Counted from the stretch's first letter, positions 1-11,985 are shown. The stretch: 64,000 bases of DNA from Micrasema longulum (GCA_022494885.1 JAGVSM010003561.1:1-64000), one strand, 5' to 3'. Translations and numbers: made by a program. Notes: generated from the letters alone by a model not told the origin.

Positions 1-235
1 AAGAATAAATATACTTTATATATTAAAATAAAAAAGAAATATGGACAACACTAGGAGAGAGTGGGAAGGAAAAGAAAGAAATCGAAAGGAGTGGTGAAGG
101 ATGATTGAAGGATAGTAGGAGTGGAAAATTACATTTGATTTTATGATTAAGAGGAAGAAAAGAGACAAAACTCTGTTATTCTGAATCAAGCCTATTAGTT
201 CTCTTCTGTACCTATTATATGGAGTTTTAAATATA

Positions 236-1150
236 TCAAGACTATTAAAATTCTTGTTAAATGCTATTTTTTTTTAAGTTAGTGTATATCGTATTATCAG
301 CGCTACGATTTTTTAAAGCTTCATATTTCTGAAATAACTCCGTGTGTGATGTCAGAGGTTCTTTTCCGCTTATTCTCGATCAGTTTTGCCCATTGGTCCA
401 TTCACGTCAAGCAAACCAGAAATCTTCCATAACTCTCTTATCATTGGTTGATTTATCTGAACCAGTGACGTCGTTCAAAGAAGTCCGTTTTTGTTAAAAT
501 GTTTATTATTATTTTTTCGTACATTTTGCCGTATAATTTTATGCTCTAATTTTTACCGCGCGCAAGAAAACATTTACTGTATCCAATTTCCCGTAGGGAT
601 CAGGATTTGTGGCATTACCATCATTGATTTTTTTCATTTTATTAAATCAATTAAGTTATGCATTATAAAATTTTTATTTTAATGAATCACGACTTGTCTA
701 TTTGTAGCATTCATGGAGTATGACACAAAAATGTGTTTTTAGTGGGTAACTCCAAAATGCTGATTGTGATGTTACCTAATAAGGAACTTCAGCCCTATGG
801 GAAATTGGATATAAAAAAACGTTTTCTTGCGCGAGGTAAAAATTAGAGTATTAAAGTGTACAGGAAAGTTTCTTGAAAATGTACGAAAAAAATAATAAAA
901 ACTATTTTAATAAAAACGCACTACTTTGATTGACGTCACTGGTTCATATGAACCAACCAATGATGTGACAGCTGTAAAGGATATCCGGTTAGCTTACCGT
1001 AAACGGACCAATGGGAAGAACTAATAGTGAACAACCTCTGACGTCGCACGCAGAGCTATTTCAGAAATACAAATCTTTAAAAAATCATACCTCTGATAAT
1101 ACGATATGTAAAAAAATATTTTGTTTTGGCTTAGTTTAATAGTCTATTAA
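236..1150. mobile_element. Foldback/MITE-like element with long inverted arms
   Basis: The segment around 236-600 and the segment around 796-1145 are imperfect inverted copies of each other. Shared blocks include the region around TCGTATTATCAG (left) and its complement CTGATAATACGA (right), the CCAGTGACGTC / GACGTCACTGG pair, and the TTTTTACC / GGTAAAAA pair. About 200 bases of non-repeated DNA lie between the arms. No transposase reading frame is visible, so this looks like a non-autonomous foldback element. A diverged copy of the right half lies at about 34200-34580. The ends and any target-site duplication are not sharply defined. Bases 1-235 hold no recognisable feature. Confidence 0.6.
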
Positions 1151-1377
1151 CAAATAAAAAAAAATTAAAGAGACACTGAACTTCCTCATTGTAAGAATTA
1201 CCCCATTAAATAATAGGTTTTTTAAATTTCGTTTTAAAGACTTCTTCTTCCTTCTATAGACCTATATGGTTTGTTCTCCAGAGGGTTGCTCCTCCTGTGA
1301 GGTGGACTCATCTTTAGGGAGGTTTTCTGCGAGGGCAGGTTCCGTAGGGCTGATTTAGTACGATATAAGGGAGTCTG

Positions 1378-1949
1378 TAGCTCAATCACAAATAACTATC
1401 GACGTGATAACAATTTCTCACCATGGTTGTTTATCGTATTCGCAATCACAATGCAACATCCGTGAACACCTTATATTAAATGTCAAAATATTTACGTTTC
1501 GCGACGTATAATCCTGCTGCGCAATAACATATTTGAGTTTCACCGGTATAAATATGAAAAAATTTCCAAAACTGCTATTTTTATTTATTATTTATCACGC
1601 TATTTATTGCATTTAGCCGGCGCGGCGGTTGGCGAGCCAAATGTCAAGAAAAGCAGCCGCCATAGTAATTGTAATTTAATTTTCACTTTTTTGTATTAGA
1701 TACTCCTTACTATTTTGCAAATGCAATATATTGTATTATTTTTTATAGTAAACGCTGATTTTTTGCCAGTGACCTGTATTTATTTACGAGGAAAACAAAA
1801 AAACAAACCGACACGAGCGTTGACTTAGAGATTACACACGCCTTGACTTATGACTGCGATAACTTAAGTATGTTCATTATTGTTCATTGTGATCACTCCA
1901 ATGCTTAGCATGTTTTTAAGCACGTCGATAGTTATTTGTGATTGAGCTA
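1378..1949. mobile_element. MITE with perfect 29-bp terminal inverted repeats
   Basis: Bases 1378-1406 (beginning TAGCTCAATCACAAATAAC) are the exact reverse complement of 1921-1949. The element is about 572 bp, has no coding capacity, and its repeats begin and end with TA, so the outermost TA may be a target duplication of the Tc1/mariner type. Perfect arms suggest a recent insertion compared with its neighbours. The bounding repeats are seen directly; the superfamily is inference. Confidence 0.7.
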
Positions 1950-2665
1950 TTGGTGGTGTCCAGTCGATACGTAGGTATACGATAAATAATTTGCGTATAA
2001 CACACACAAATATGTTGAAATCATACGCATCATGAAACTTTTATAATGTCATCGAATAACCGAATCTAGAACCTACCTATAATTATCATATTGGAAAAGC
2101 GAATCTATCGTGGTCCAATGGTAGTGTTGTGGATCCACGGATACGAGGTCAGAGACTCGCATTCCGCTTTACGACTTGCAATGAAAGCACTCCCTCCACT
2201 TACCCGAAAACCAATTTAAAGAATAAGGGTCGTCCAGTCAATTTCGCTCATACTAAAAAAACATTTTTTCTAAAAAATCGACTCGATTTTATTATTTTCA
2301 ATTTCATAAACTCTGATTTTAATTGAATTTTTATGTATTGCTTTCATTGCCCCTTTCACTGGGAGTTTGGCAAATTATATGTAGGGCTTATGTCGGATAT
2401 TATCATTCTTCCTCATGACCGTATTGCAATTACTCAAACAGTAGCAAAAAAGAACCGCTTTACGACGAAATGATTACTTTTTTCCAAGACGGTGTTTTAC
2501 GGTTTTTTTTAAATGCACTACAAGTTTAAATGTTCGACAACACAATAAGAACGCGAGTCTTTAAAAACATGATCATCGTTTGATATCATTTTAAAATTGA
2601 AAATTTTTCTGATAGTAAGTCTTCGTACATGCATATTTATGATTTTCTACATTGATGACTGCGTA
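1950..2665. other. No gene; weak tRNA-like stretch at 2111-2165
   Basis: This gap contains no supported gene. Around 2111-2165 there is a tRNA A-box-like run (TGGTCCAATGGTAGTG) followed by a degenerate B-box region, possibly the head of a worn tRNA-derived SINE. No cloverleaf could be completed. Confidence 0.3.
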
Positions 2666-4770
2666 CCGTCAAACGTGTCAATTTAGCCCAGTTTTAACAA
2701 ACTTTTACAATATCATATTTTTTTGTATTGGAATACTCCTATCCATTTTGTTGAATAGTAATACTAATTATTCTAAACATTTTTACAAGTACAAAACGTT
2801 TGTTTTTCTTTTATTTATGCAATTTTAGAAGACAAAACATGCCGGGCAAAATCATCTCCACTTGTTGAAAATTTTGCCCACTTGGTTATTAACTGTTATT
2901 TTTGGTTTTATCATCCTTATCATACGGTTTATTACTACTTTTTGGGCGAAAAAAGTTATTCATGTTTAAACAATAGCATCATTGAGACATCACCATTATA
3001 AAATCAATGAAAAAACCCGGTGGGCAAAATTGTCAACTATTTCCTGAATTTTTCTATACAATGTGGATTTGTAGGCCAGGGTTGGCACATAATTGGATTT
3101 TTAACAAAACCAAAGGAGTCTATCTCTAATTCTTTTAATTTGTTCGTGTTTGACTATGCATAAGCCATTTTTTTTTTACAAACCATTTCAGTTCTGATGC
3201 GATTTTCGTAATTAAGGGTGCTTGCCCCCAAAACGATTTTTCTTTAAATGTGTATGTAGAAAAAAAGACGATCTTTATTTTTTTGCACAGAATTCATAAT
3301 ACTTAAAATATAATAATAGTTTTATTTTCTTCTTTAGGCTGTTAAAAATATTTTTACAAAAAACATTTAAAATAAAAAGTAAGTCTTCATAATTTCACAA
3401 AAAGCTGGCAAATTTAATAAATAAAACTTTCTAAAATGTGGTCGGATATTCTTACTTTTTTTTTATGGTTTAAATTATTTTTGAATGGTAAAAATTAAAA
3501 TTGGTTTTTGTACAAACATTTTTTATTTACTCACAGAAAATGACTCCATCTTGCAGTTTTTAAGATTTACATTGAATTTATGAAAACCTTGATGCAAGAT
3601 TACAGGTTCAAGTAAAGATTTCACTATGTTCCAATTAAATACATCAGCAATATCCTCAACTTGAGATCACACAAAGCTCCATTACGTTTGCGTCTTACAA
3701 ATGACATAACAATATTAAAATTGTGGTAGTTGATGCGCTGATAACTTAACCGACATAATATTTGTCATTTTGCGTATCAACAGTGTTAAACTTTACTAAA
3801 GCGAAAGCGACTTCTTCACCGTTATTAATTTCAAGCGGATCAGACACTGTTTTTTCGTTTTCCTCGGCCGAAGATTCGGAGGCACGTTGTTCATATTCGT
3901 CGTAATTACTTATGATGAATGTCTCGAAATCTGTTGATTCATCAACTGAGTAGGCATCAAAGTCTGTTGTTTCCGTGTCGCTATGACATTTTTTTCAATG
4001 TTCTCCTCTATAAGGTGTAGGTATCTTTTGATCCTGGTTGCAGAGAAAAATCGGATGGATTGTTTACCAATTGCTGTGTGGTATAAAAAGTTTAAATGAA
4101 CAGAATAACTGGCTTGTCATTTTTAGCGTGTATTTGAGTTGAAACCCCCATCAGATTTTTAAATCTTATTTGTTAAATCTTTGGCAAAAAATCTAATTTA
4201 TGGGCCAATTTGAACAAAACATCCCGTTACCTCGTTTAAAATCATGTTTTTGCCATTTACTTCATTTTCTTTTATATTTTCTACTTTGTTTTTTTCTACT
4301 TTCTTGGATAATGTTTTTTTAATGTAGTATGTAGCGACAACCCTAGACGTGGGCAAAATTGTCAAAACACTAGCTAAGAAATCTGAGACAATTTTTCCCA
4401 CTTAAATATCTATTATGTTTGTTCAAATAGATATACAGAAATACGTTCTATAGCGTCTTTATTATGTATGCAATGAAATATATAAAACTTACTTGCCTCC
4501 TTTCAATACAAACTCCTCAACAACAAAAGTTTTGACAATATTTGTAGATATACACAAACCGACCTTCAAGTTTAACTTCAAATTTGAAGTAACCAACTGA
4601 AGCTGCCGGTAAACTAAATATTTAGTTTTGCCATGGAACTATCAAAATATACTTACCAAATGTAATTTTTATGATACCAGTAACTTTTCTTACTTTAAAA
4701 CTTGATTTTGTTAAGGATTTCGGCAGTGGGCAAAATTGTCATGGCTGGGCAAAATTGTCATGTTTGACGG
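2666..4770. mobile_element. Pogo-like DNA transposon relic flanked by TA
   Basis: The two ends form a terminal inverted repeat of about 26 bp: the left starts CCGTCAAACGTGTCAATTT just after TA (2664-2665), and the right ends in the complement just before TA (4771-4772), with three mismatches. A TA target duplication is typical of the Tc1/mariner/pogo superfamily. The 15-mer TGGGCAAAATTGTCA, which resembles the inner TIR, recurs at 3021, 4350, 4727 and 4746, with a shorter inverted form near 2871. On the minus strand around 4000-3750 an acidic Asp/Glu-rich stretch precedes a run like FALVKFNTVDTQNDKYYVG, which resembles the C-terminal tail of pogo-like transposases. The coding region is broken. 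Assignment to pogo is inference from the TA flanks and that tail. Confidence 0.6.
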
Positions 4771-4939
4771 TACTATATTTTTTTATGCATGTAAAGTTAT
4801 ATGAGTTATACGACGATTGAGTTACCTCACAGTTATCCCAACCTAACCTTACAGTTAACTCAACATAATATGACCCACTATCCTCAAATTTCAAGCTGTA
4901 TGTGTGTATGACATTGTCATTATTTGTCGTGAATCGTAA

Positions 4940-5415
4940 ACGGCAGGGGTAATTTATTTATTTTAAAGAAACAAACAGTCGACAATGATATAGTAACATT
5001 AAAAAAATACAGTTTAAAGACAGAATAGTAAAGTTTATAAATAAGAATCGTACATATTATTAAATTGTGTTACAACAAAATGGTGTATTTATGTGTATTT
5101 GTATGATAGTAAGTGTAGATGTGTGTTTATGTGTAGGTATTAGTGTAGGAGTAAGTGTTCAGGTGTGTGTAAGTGTGAGCATCATTAAATAGTAAGTGGG
5201 ATCGTATCGCAGCCAGAAATAAGGAGTCTTAAGTTATTTTTAAATAAATTAAGGGGCATGTAAAATATATCTATAGATGAAAAAAAAGCATTATAGTTAG
5301 AGCAAGAACGATAGAGGAAAGAGTGTTGTGCATAGTTAGTGCTACAGACTGGCAGATGGAACAAATACTTATTTCTTGTCACGCGAAAGGGGACATTGAG
5401 ATTAATTTTGGAGAG
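4940..5415 (-). mobile_element. Non-LTR retrotransposon 3' end (ORF2 C-terminus)
   Basis: The minus strand from about 5382 to 5185 encodes a 65-residue tail with the pattern NYAQHSFLYRSCSNYNAF followed by SSIDIF and PLNLFKNNLR. This is the usual extreme C-terminus of jockey/CR1-type ORF2 proteins. It resembles, but is not a close copy of, the relic at 7340-7790. Upstream coding sequence is absent, consistent with 5' truncation on insertion. The 3' untranslated portion runs to about 4940. Confidence 0.6.
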
Positions 5416-5679
5416 TAGGTTAAATGAGTCTAATTTAATGCTAGACAGCTATTGCTACGTCACAAATATGATATATTTATAACCAAATTCATCACGATTA
5501 GTATTTAGGGTTAGGTTAGGGGTAGGTATTAATAATAACCGCAAATTTCTGCCAACAATATCATTTCAAATTTCTGTTGATATATTTTCAAGCTTCTTCC
5601 GACAATATCATTTCATATTTCTTCCGTCAATATTATCATTCTAAATATAGGTACCTATACAACAAGGACCAAACCTCGG

Positions 5680-5845
5680 AACTCTACTATTTGATATTTA
5701 TTAACGACATTACATTGCTGTTGTTTGCTGACGACCTAAGTATCTTTAAAACTATAGAAAAAATCCAAGACTCATGATTTATCAAAAGATCTTGATACAT
5801 TAGTCACATGCTGCAACGAGAATGACCTATACTTCAGTGAAGATC
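5680..5845 (+). mobile_element. Non-LTR reverse-transcriptase fragment (FADD box)
   Basis: A short stretch reads FINDITLLLFADDLSIFKTI, containing the reverse-transcriptase catalytic FADD box. After a frameshift near 5775 it continues as SKDLDTLVTCCNENDLYFS, the usual continuation in jockey/R1-like elements. Only about 55 codons survive, so this is a dead fragment. Confidence 0.6.
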
Positions 5846-7339
5846 TTTACTTACCCTTTTTCTCTTTCACTATATTACATACTTAAATATTGTTATTTTT
5901 AATTCCATTTCTTTACTGTTAATATCGTTTAATATTTTTTATTAACTACCTTTAGCTTAAAATCTTCTTTTAATATTGCTTTTTCAAAATTTAAAGACTA
6001 CTTAAATGCTATTATTCTTTATTTTTTCTCTGCCGCACTCTGAATGTTTTTATATTTTTAAACTAATTTTAATTGCTCTTAGAATTGCTTTAAAAAAAAT
6101 GTATGTACTTATATTTATGCTTTGTTTTTTATTTGTATACTCATATGCTTTTCATACCATAATATTATGTAATTATTTTTTGAAACTTAAATTTATTGTA
6201 TTTTATTTCATTTATAGTTGCTTCTCATCTTTTTTTTTAATCCCTTAAATATGTATGGTTATACATATTTTTCTTTTTTAAAAATGTTTTTTTTTCGCAT
6301 TTGAGCATGTTTTTTTTTACTCGTATTTATTTTAATTTTAATTTTTTTTTTCATTTTAATATTATTTCTATTTATCTAAATACTAAATAGATACGTTTAA
6401 CACAAAGTTTTTAATTATATTTTTATTTTAAAACTACTTTCAGTTATGTTTTTTCCTTTATAATATTATTGTACTTGATAAAATAAAAATAGTTCATTGA
6501 TAACTATAGCATGTAATATAATATGGAAACCTCACTGGTCCATTAGAGTTAAGTCTAATTTTGAATACTTTGAAACTACGTAATTTTACTGTACTTTTCT
6601 TGAATAAAAGAAAAAAAAATGCAGTTGCAAAATGTTTACTTTTATTTTAATTTAGTCTATTGATGGGTATCATATAATTTATAGTCTATTGGCGGAGGAT
6701 GAGAAGTGGAACGCTTTCCCTCTCATAAATTAATTTTAAATTCAGAAAATCAATTTGTGATTGGAACCATGTTGAGGTGATATCCTGAAACTTGTCACCA
6801 ATAACCGTATTTTTTTAACATAAATATCTTAATTACTTTTTATGTCATCTAAAAACCTCTATTATGAATAAACTCGAATAAAAAGCAACCATGTTAAAAA
6901 ATAAATTGTGGTAAAGAAAAAGGCCCATTTCACATGTATCATCCCAATGCACACGGCACGGTAATATGAAGGAGGGTGGATACTTATTTATTATGTTACC
7001 ATTTTATTTTCTACTCGCAGATTAAAAATTGCAAAAGGAAATCCAGGGGAGATTAGTCGCCCTCGTGGTATACTGGTTAGTTCGTTTCCCTCCCATTAAA
7101 TAAATAATACAATTTTAAAAATAGATTACAATTCGATAAAAATCAATTCGTTGTGTGATATTTTATCGTGCCGGGTGGACTTTTACTGTGTTGTGAAAAC
7201 GGCCAATGGCAGACCTCTGATTTACAAGCGCAAAATGTTAATTACCAAACTTTGAAATAAACCATTTTAAAAATAATACCGAATTCCTCCAAATAAACGC
7301 TTCAATCGACGGATATTATCCATGGATTTATCCCACTAA
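5846..7339. other. AT-rich intergenic DNA, no gene
   Basis: Mostly T-rich low-complexity sequence, especially 5930-6480. At about 7057-7095 there is a tRNA-head-like run (TCGTGGTATACTGGTTAGT) that could be a decayed SINE, but no B box follows. No coding exon was supported. Confidence 0.4.
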
Positions 7340-7790
7340 GTTCCTCCAGGATATGCCTGGTTACGGAATTTTAAAGACCAGAATGAATGTGTATTTAACT
7401 ACGCACTTCTTTCGATTGTTGCGCGGTATTATTGACAACCCTGAATTTATACGGAGCATTAGCTTTTATGTTCCAGATAATAACTTTAGACAGCGTCAGC
7501 ATAGACTGTTTCACATTCCAATATACAGGACCAACCTGCCAATAGTTATGCCCGTTGGAAGGGCTATCTCTATGTTGAACAATATTACTTTGGACATTGA
7601 CATTTTTCACGTCTCTGAGGAAGTTTTTCGTTACAAGATTCTCTTACTTTTTTAACATATTATTCTCTGGATATTATGTATACTTATGTGTTTTTTTTAA
7701 TATATACCTAATTTTACCTTATTATTTCTATATGTATGAATTAAGATATTCCATTATACATATATATGAATAAATAAAATTGAAAATCAA
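7340..7790 (+). mobile_element. Non-LTR retrotransposon 3' end
   Basis: A 100-residue frame at 7353-7655 ends in a pattern typical of the C-terminus of jockey/CR1-like ORF2: RQHRLFHIPIYRTNL, then [11 protein letters not shown] and LDIDIF. It is followed by an AT-rich 3' end with an AATAAATAAA tail near 7770. The last roughly 230 bases recur inverted at 21066-21300, so this is a dispersed family rather than a host gene. Confidence 0.65.
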
Positions 7791-7799
7791 TAATTGATC

Positions 7800-9600
7800 A
7801 AATAAATTCTTCATTTCATTTTTGATGGTTGGACTAAACTTAAAAACACGCCTTTACGATTCCAGTTTTCCACGTGGGGACCTACCCAACACGAATATAA
7901 TATGTATGTGGTGGCTATGGTGGCTATGATGCCTTCGATTACGACAATAGTCTTTTTCTGGTTCTAACGACAAATGCTTACGATTATTTATGGTTCTCGT
8001 TTTCGTTGGGTTCACCACCTAACTGTCTTCATTCAGTAGCATCATAACATCACGATACTTTTGTGCTACTTATCGACCGAATAATTTAATTGCCTCCTCT
8101 TGTTTAACCCTCTCATACTCACATTCCGATATAGTTGCAATATTATTATTTATGAAATTAAAGACATTTTTTTTTTATTTGTGATAGCAAATATTAAAAT
8201 ATTTAGGCATCAAATTTTTGACTTGTCCACCGGAAAGCAAACAGCTGACCTCTGATTTGCAGTCAGCGACACTTTTACTATTATTACTAAAAAATTTATC
8301 CGGCTTTTCATACGGTCACTGAATAAAATCCCACTGGGCGTGTGTATAAATAAATAAATAATAATTATTAAAATTCATTATATCGATTATTAACATGACC
8401 TTTGATGAGTTGGTGACATGTTTTATTAGCAGTCTACGTCATGCGATTCTCTTATAGAATATTAATATTGTAGTGCAATGTGAGTGCAGAACAGCAAGTG
8501 GGTTACTATTTGGTGTATACGTATGCATAATTTATACAAAAAAATCATGATTCAATAAAAGTTTGTTCAGAATTTTTTACATTTATTTTCCTCAAAGTTA
8601 CCTAAGTTATTATTTTTTTAATTAAATTTATTAATACCATTTTTCCTTGTGCCTTCTTATGCTTGGCACATCCACTTTATTTTTGTAATATTTTCTTCTT
8701 CTGGCGCCTTGTCGGCCCGGCGGCAATTATTTTATATTCCGCTTCCAGGACGACTGCGTCTTGATGTACTGGCTGGCACTGTAGTGATTCCTGGGAAAAA
8801 AATGACCAAAGCGGTTTCCTGTTGCCTTTTCTGGTGGATTTTTAGCTGGTTTCTTCTGGTTTGGAGGCGCCAGAAACTCGCCCTTCATTATCTCGTTATT
8901 ATTATTATTATTTGACACTTTGTATACATATACAATATATATGTATTTATGTATTTCATTGCTTTATATTTGTTTTATTATATACTCGTATTATACTATA
9001 TTATTTATGTTTAAGTAACATGTATTCGTGGCACATATATATACTTTTTATTTGTATAATAAAGATTTTTAATTTCTTACATTTGATTAGCTAAGCATTT
9101 AAAATAAAGTAGTTTTAGTTTTTCTTTTTTATGTTATTGTTTTATTAGTATAGGACTACTTACGCTCTAAAGATAAAAAATCTCCATCTTAGAACAGGCT
9201 GTGCCATGTTAGATGGAGACTATCACAAACAGAGAACACTCCGTTTTCATTTTACATTAATTGGTTTTATATAGATTCCCTGTTATTAAGTATGTATATT
9301 TTTTTTTTGCAATAAATTTATAAATAAATAATATATACATACAAGGGCGGGCATATTGCCTCAAGGCAATTTATTCCTACCTACCCAAACCGTTCAGTTT
9401 GAGAAAATTATAAATACATCAATACATGGACATATTGAATTTTACAATTTTATACAAAAATTTTAAAAAAGATTAACAAAATAAAAATATATAAAAAAAA
9501 ATAAAAAATAACACTATACTATGAAGAGAGGAGAGGGGACTCGTTATCTGCTGTGATCACACCATTACATTGCCCAGGGCTCGCGACGTGGACGCTAACG
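7800..9600. other. Intergenic, unclassified repeats, no gene
   Basis: 8640-8890 is a more GC-rich block ending in an ATT microsatellite (about 8897-8912), which looks like a retroposon 3' end but matches nothing I recognise. The rest is AT-rich DNA without supported genes. Confidence 0.35.
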
Positions 9601-9610
9601 AGCCAGAAGT

Positions 9611-9780
9611 GGCGGCCTACGGGGTGTAGTGGTCAAGACGCTTGACTCACGCACGGAAGGTTCCGGGTTCGATTCCCAGTGAGAACACAAAAAATTAAAA
9701 TGTGATTTTTCTCAAGCCTGGGTGTTCGTAATTCACCACTGTAATTAGGCCTCCTGGCCTGTTGTGGTGCAAAAAAAAAA
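9611..9780 (+). mobile_element. tRNA-derived SINE, family A, copy 1
   Basis: The 5' head has a pol III A-box-like run (GTGTAGTGGTCAAGACG) and a B box (GGTTCCGGGTTCGATTCC). An unrelated body follows, with a 3' end containing AGGCCTCCTGGCCT, then TGTTGTGGTGC and an A-run. Three further copies lie at 15739-15918, 21581-21749 and 59941-60095, all on the other strand. Four copies sharing the same head, body and tail make this a SINE rather than a functional tRNA. Confidence 0.85.
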
Positions 9781-9949
9781 TGTAAGTGCTGCCGGTGGAA
9801 TGCAACTGGGCGTTCGCACCATTTTATAAAATCACCCTCCAGCAAGATGTGACTCACAGCAACCCTGCTGATAGTTCGAACCCATTTAATATTCTAATTT
9901 AGCGAAAATTTTATATTTCTTTACGTTTTAACTTCAAAATTACCTTAAC

Positions 9950-10420
9950 GAAATTTCAACGCTTATCAGTTCATGGTTTACCTCTTCGTTCTAATTCTCA
10001 AGGCACTTTTTTAATACCCATCCACAATTACTCTTACTTCTCTAACTCATATAGTGTCCATGCGGCTCGACTGTGGAATCATCTCCCATCCACCATCAAA
10101 TATGTTACTACATTATCTCTGTTTAAATCACGTCTGAAGAAACATCTCCTTTCTCTTCCTTTATCTCTCCTCCTTTCCTCTTTCCTCTTTTTTCCCTTTT
10201 CCCATTAATTAATAGTTTTGATTTAAGGTAATTTATTAAAAAATACGTTTATTTCTATTTTTATACATCTTTAGCTTTTTAGTCTTTATTTTCTATTGAA
10301 TATATTATGTAACTTGAATTAAACTAAAATTTTATTGGTTGATTGGAAGAAATTGCCATTTGGCAAAGGGCCGACAATGTACAAATAACTTTATGTACAA
10401 AAAGATAAATAAATAAAACA
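9950..10420 (+). mobile_element. Non-LTR retrotransposon 3' end, same family as 58985-59590
   Basis: The sequence from about 9955 to 10165 is nearly the same as 59330-59540 and encodes the ORF2 tail (FQRLSVHGLPLR, YSVHAARL, then LPSTIKxVTTLSLFKSRLKKH). It continues through a 3' untranslated region to an AATAAATAAA tail near 10410. It is 5'-truncated and has point changes. The two copies date the family as moderately young. Confidence 0.75.
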
Positions 10421-10743
10421 TTAAAAATCGTGCGCTAGAGGGTCAACGCGGTTACGATCAGTTGACCTTTGCATTCCGGTGGTTTTCGTTTTTTGACCAA
10501 GTCGAGCGCTTTAAAACCGGGTCAGTTGTCTGTCGTCTTTCTTTAAGACAGGTGCTGTCTTAAAAAACGAAAAAACTTCGCATGAATTTTATTTACATAT
10601 TTCAAAATTCAAAATAGCTTCAATTAAATAAAGTTTTTATTTATTGTAACGGAGAGGGAAAACACCCTAGGTAATGATATCCAGCCTTGTCTATAAACAT
10701 TTGGGCATACTCAAAATATAGACTTTAATATTTATTGAGCTTA

Positions 10744-10797
10744 AGTTACGTTAATTTGAGAACAACTAAGCATAATTGTTCTCAAATTAACGTAACT
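10744..10797. repeat. Perfect 22-bp hairpin with 10-base loop
   Basis: 10744-10765 (AGTTACGTTAATTTGAGAAC...) is the exact reverse complement of 10776-10797. The pairing can be extended outward by about five bases with one gap. It sits just upstream of the LINE tail at 10805. No function is evident; it may mark a rearrangement or a foldback end. Confidence 0.75.
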
Positions 10798-10804
10798 AAA
10801 CTCT

Positions 10805-11365
10805 TACTCAAATGAAAGACAACCCCCACAATACATCACATACAAATAATAAAATCACTAGATCCTCAACACATAGACAACTTAAACAAATACAAACTAA
10901 AACCACTTTCGGACAAAGGGATTTTGAGTATTATTCAATTAAAATCTATAACTTACTTCCACTATCTATTAAAGCAATTAGTAATGAGAAAATGTTTGAA
11001 AGGGCTATAAAAAAATGGAAAGTGGAGCTAGGTAGAAGTAAAATGGATTGTCTCATTCGCCCATACCAATATTGAACCAACTGCTCCACAAGTGTATAGC
11101 TTATGTTAGGTTTTTGTTATTTTCATTGTGTTTTGTAATATAAATAATACAGATGTACATAAATACCTTGTTTTTAAATTGTCTGAATATTGGTTAATTA
11201 TCTTCGTTTTTTAAGTAGTCTTCTTTGTGTATTCTCAAATGTAATTTTAAAAAAGTATATTGTTAAGTGTCCTCGGCACGGGAAACCCCAGTGAGGTCAC
11301 ATTATTTTTATTATTAACTATATTTTGTAAGCAAAAAATATGAATAAATAAATGAAATTCAGATA
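10805..11365 (+). mobile_element. Non-LTR retrotransposon 3' end, third type
   Basis: An 87-residue frame at 10812-11075 carries TTFGQRDFEYYSIKIYNLLP followed by LSIKAISNEKMFERAIKKW, the common C-terminal ending of non-LTR ORF2 proteins. A 3' untranslated region follows, ending in AATAAATAAATGA near 11350. It differs from the other LINE tails in the window. Confidence 0.6.
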
Positions 11366-11399
11366 CATTACCGTATTTACGAGAAAAGAAAGCGTTTTT

Positions 11400-11640
11400 C
11401 TGTCATTGGTGGCGTCCGTCAACTCCCAACTGAAGGAATGTCTCAATCGAATATAAAAAAGATGTCTTACATGCTCTTCTTGATGCTTGGCAATCGCGAT
11501 GGGAATCTTCCCCTTCAGGAAGGGTTACCTTTCTTTCTTTCCTTCAATCCGTCAGCGCTTAAAATCTTCTTGGGTTATCCCCGATCACTGGAATACGCAG
11601 TTTTTATCGGGTCATGGTAAATTTAATCTAAAATTATTTA
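11400..11640 (+). mobile_element. R1-like LINE relic, RNase H/C-terminal part
   Basis: Across two frames the sequence reads DVLHALLDAWQSRW, then VIPDHWNTQFLSGHGKF. The FLSGHG block is typical of the C-terminal region of R1/TRAS-like ORF2 proteins. Frameshifts make it non-functional. It abuts a copy of the dispersed repeat R at its 3' side. Confidence 0.5.
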
Positions 11641-11985
11641 CAATATTTGAGTTTGTCCAAATTAAACCAACTGGCCCAAGAAGAAGTTTAAAAAATAGAA
11701 AATTGTTTTCAGACGTTGCCTAGTATGAGAAATAATTCAGTCAGATGAATCTCTTTACAAAAATAAAGGTTTAAGCTCTTTAACTTTACTAAAATCAACA
11801 AATGGAAGAATTGAAGAAATGTGGATGTTCAAACATAGGCACAATTGTGAATGTTACACAGTGTGTAAAGTGGCCACTTAAACCAGTCAATAGACAGGTC
11901 ATAAGACTTGTAGACCTAGACTTCCATTGTTGCCTAGACTTCCATATCCCTTATTTAAGGTATTCTCCATCCCTGTTGTAATTTG
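11640..11985 (-). repeat. Dispersed repeat R, copy 1 (reverse)
   Basis: This block contains the complement of the unit seen at 48535-48830 and 49319-49452, including CAGTGTGTAAAGTGGCCACT and the end TTCTCCATCCCTGTTGTAAT. Other copies are at 17320-17410, 39140-39345, 48535-48830 and the inverted pair at 49319-49631. Class is unknown; no transposase or RT is visible in any copy. Confidence 0.65.

Noticed and set aside
5508..5530. TTAGG-like runs (GGGTTAGGTTAGG), also CCTAACCTAACC near 35718 and GATTAGGTTAGG near 30645
   Set aside because: They resemble the insect telomere repeat but are only two or three units long and scattered, so not an interstitial telomere array.
8649..8915. 88-codon open frame in a GC-richer block
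   Set aside because: No recognisable domain; ends in a microsatellite and looks like a retroposon remnant.
9611..9690. Possible tRNA gene
   Set aside because: Same head is attached to the same non-tRNA body at four places, so it is a SINE.
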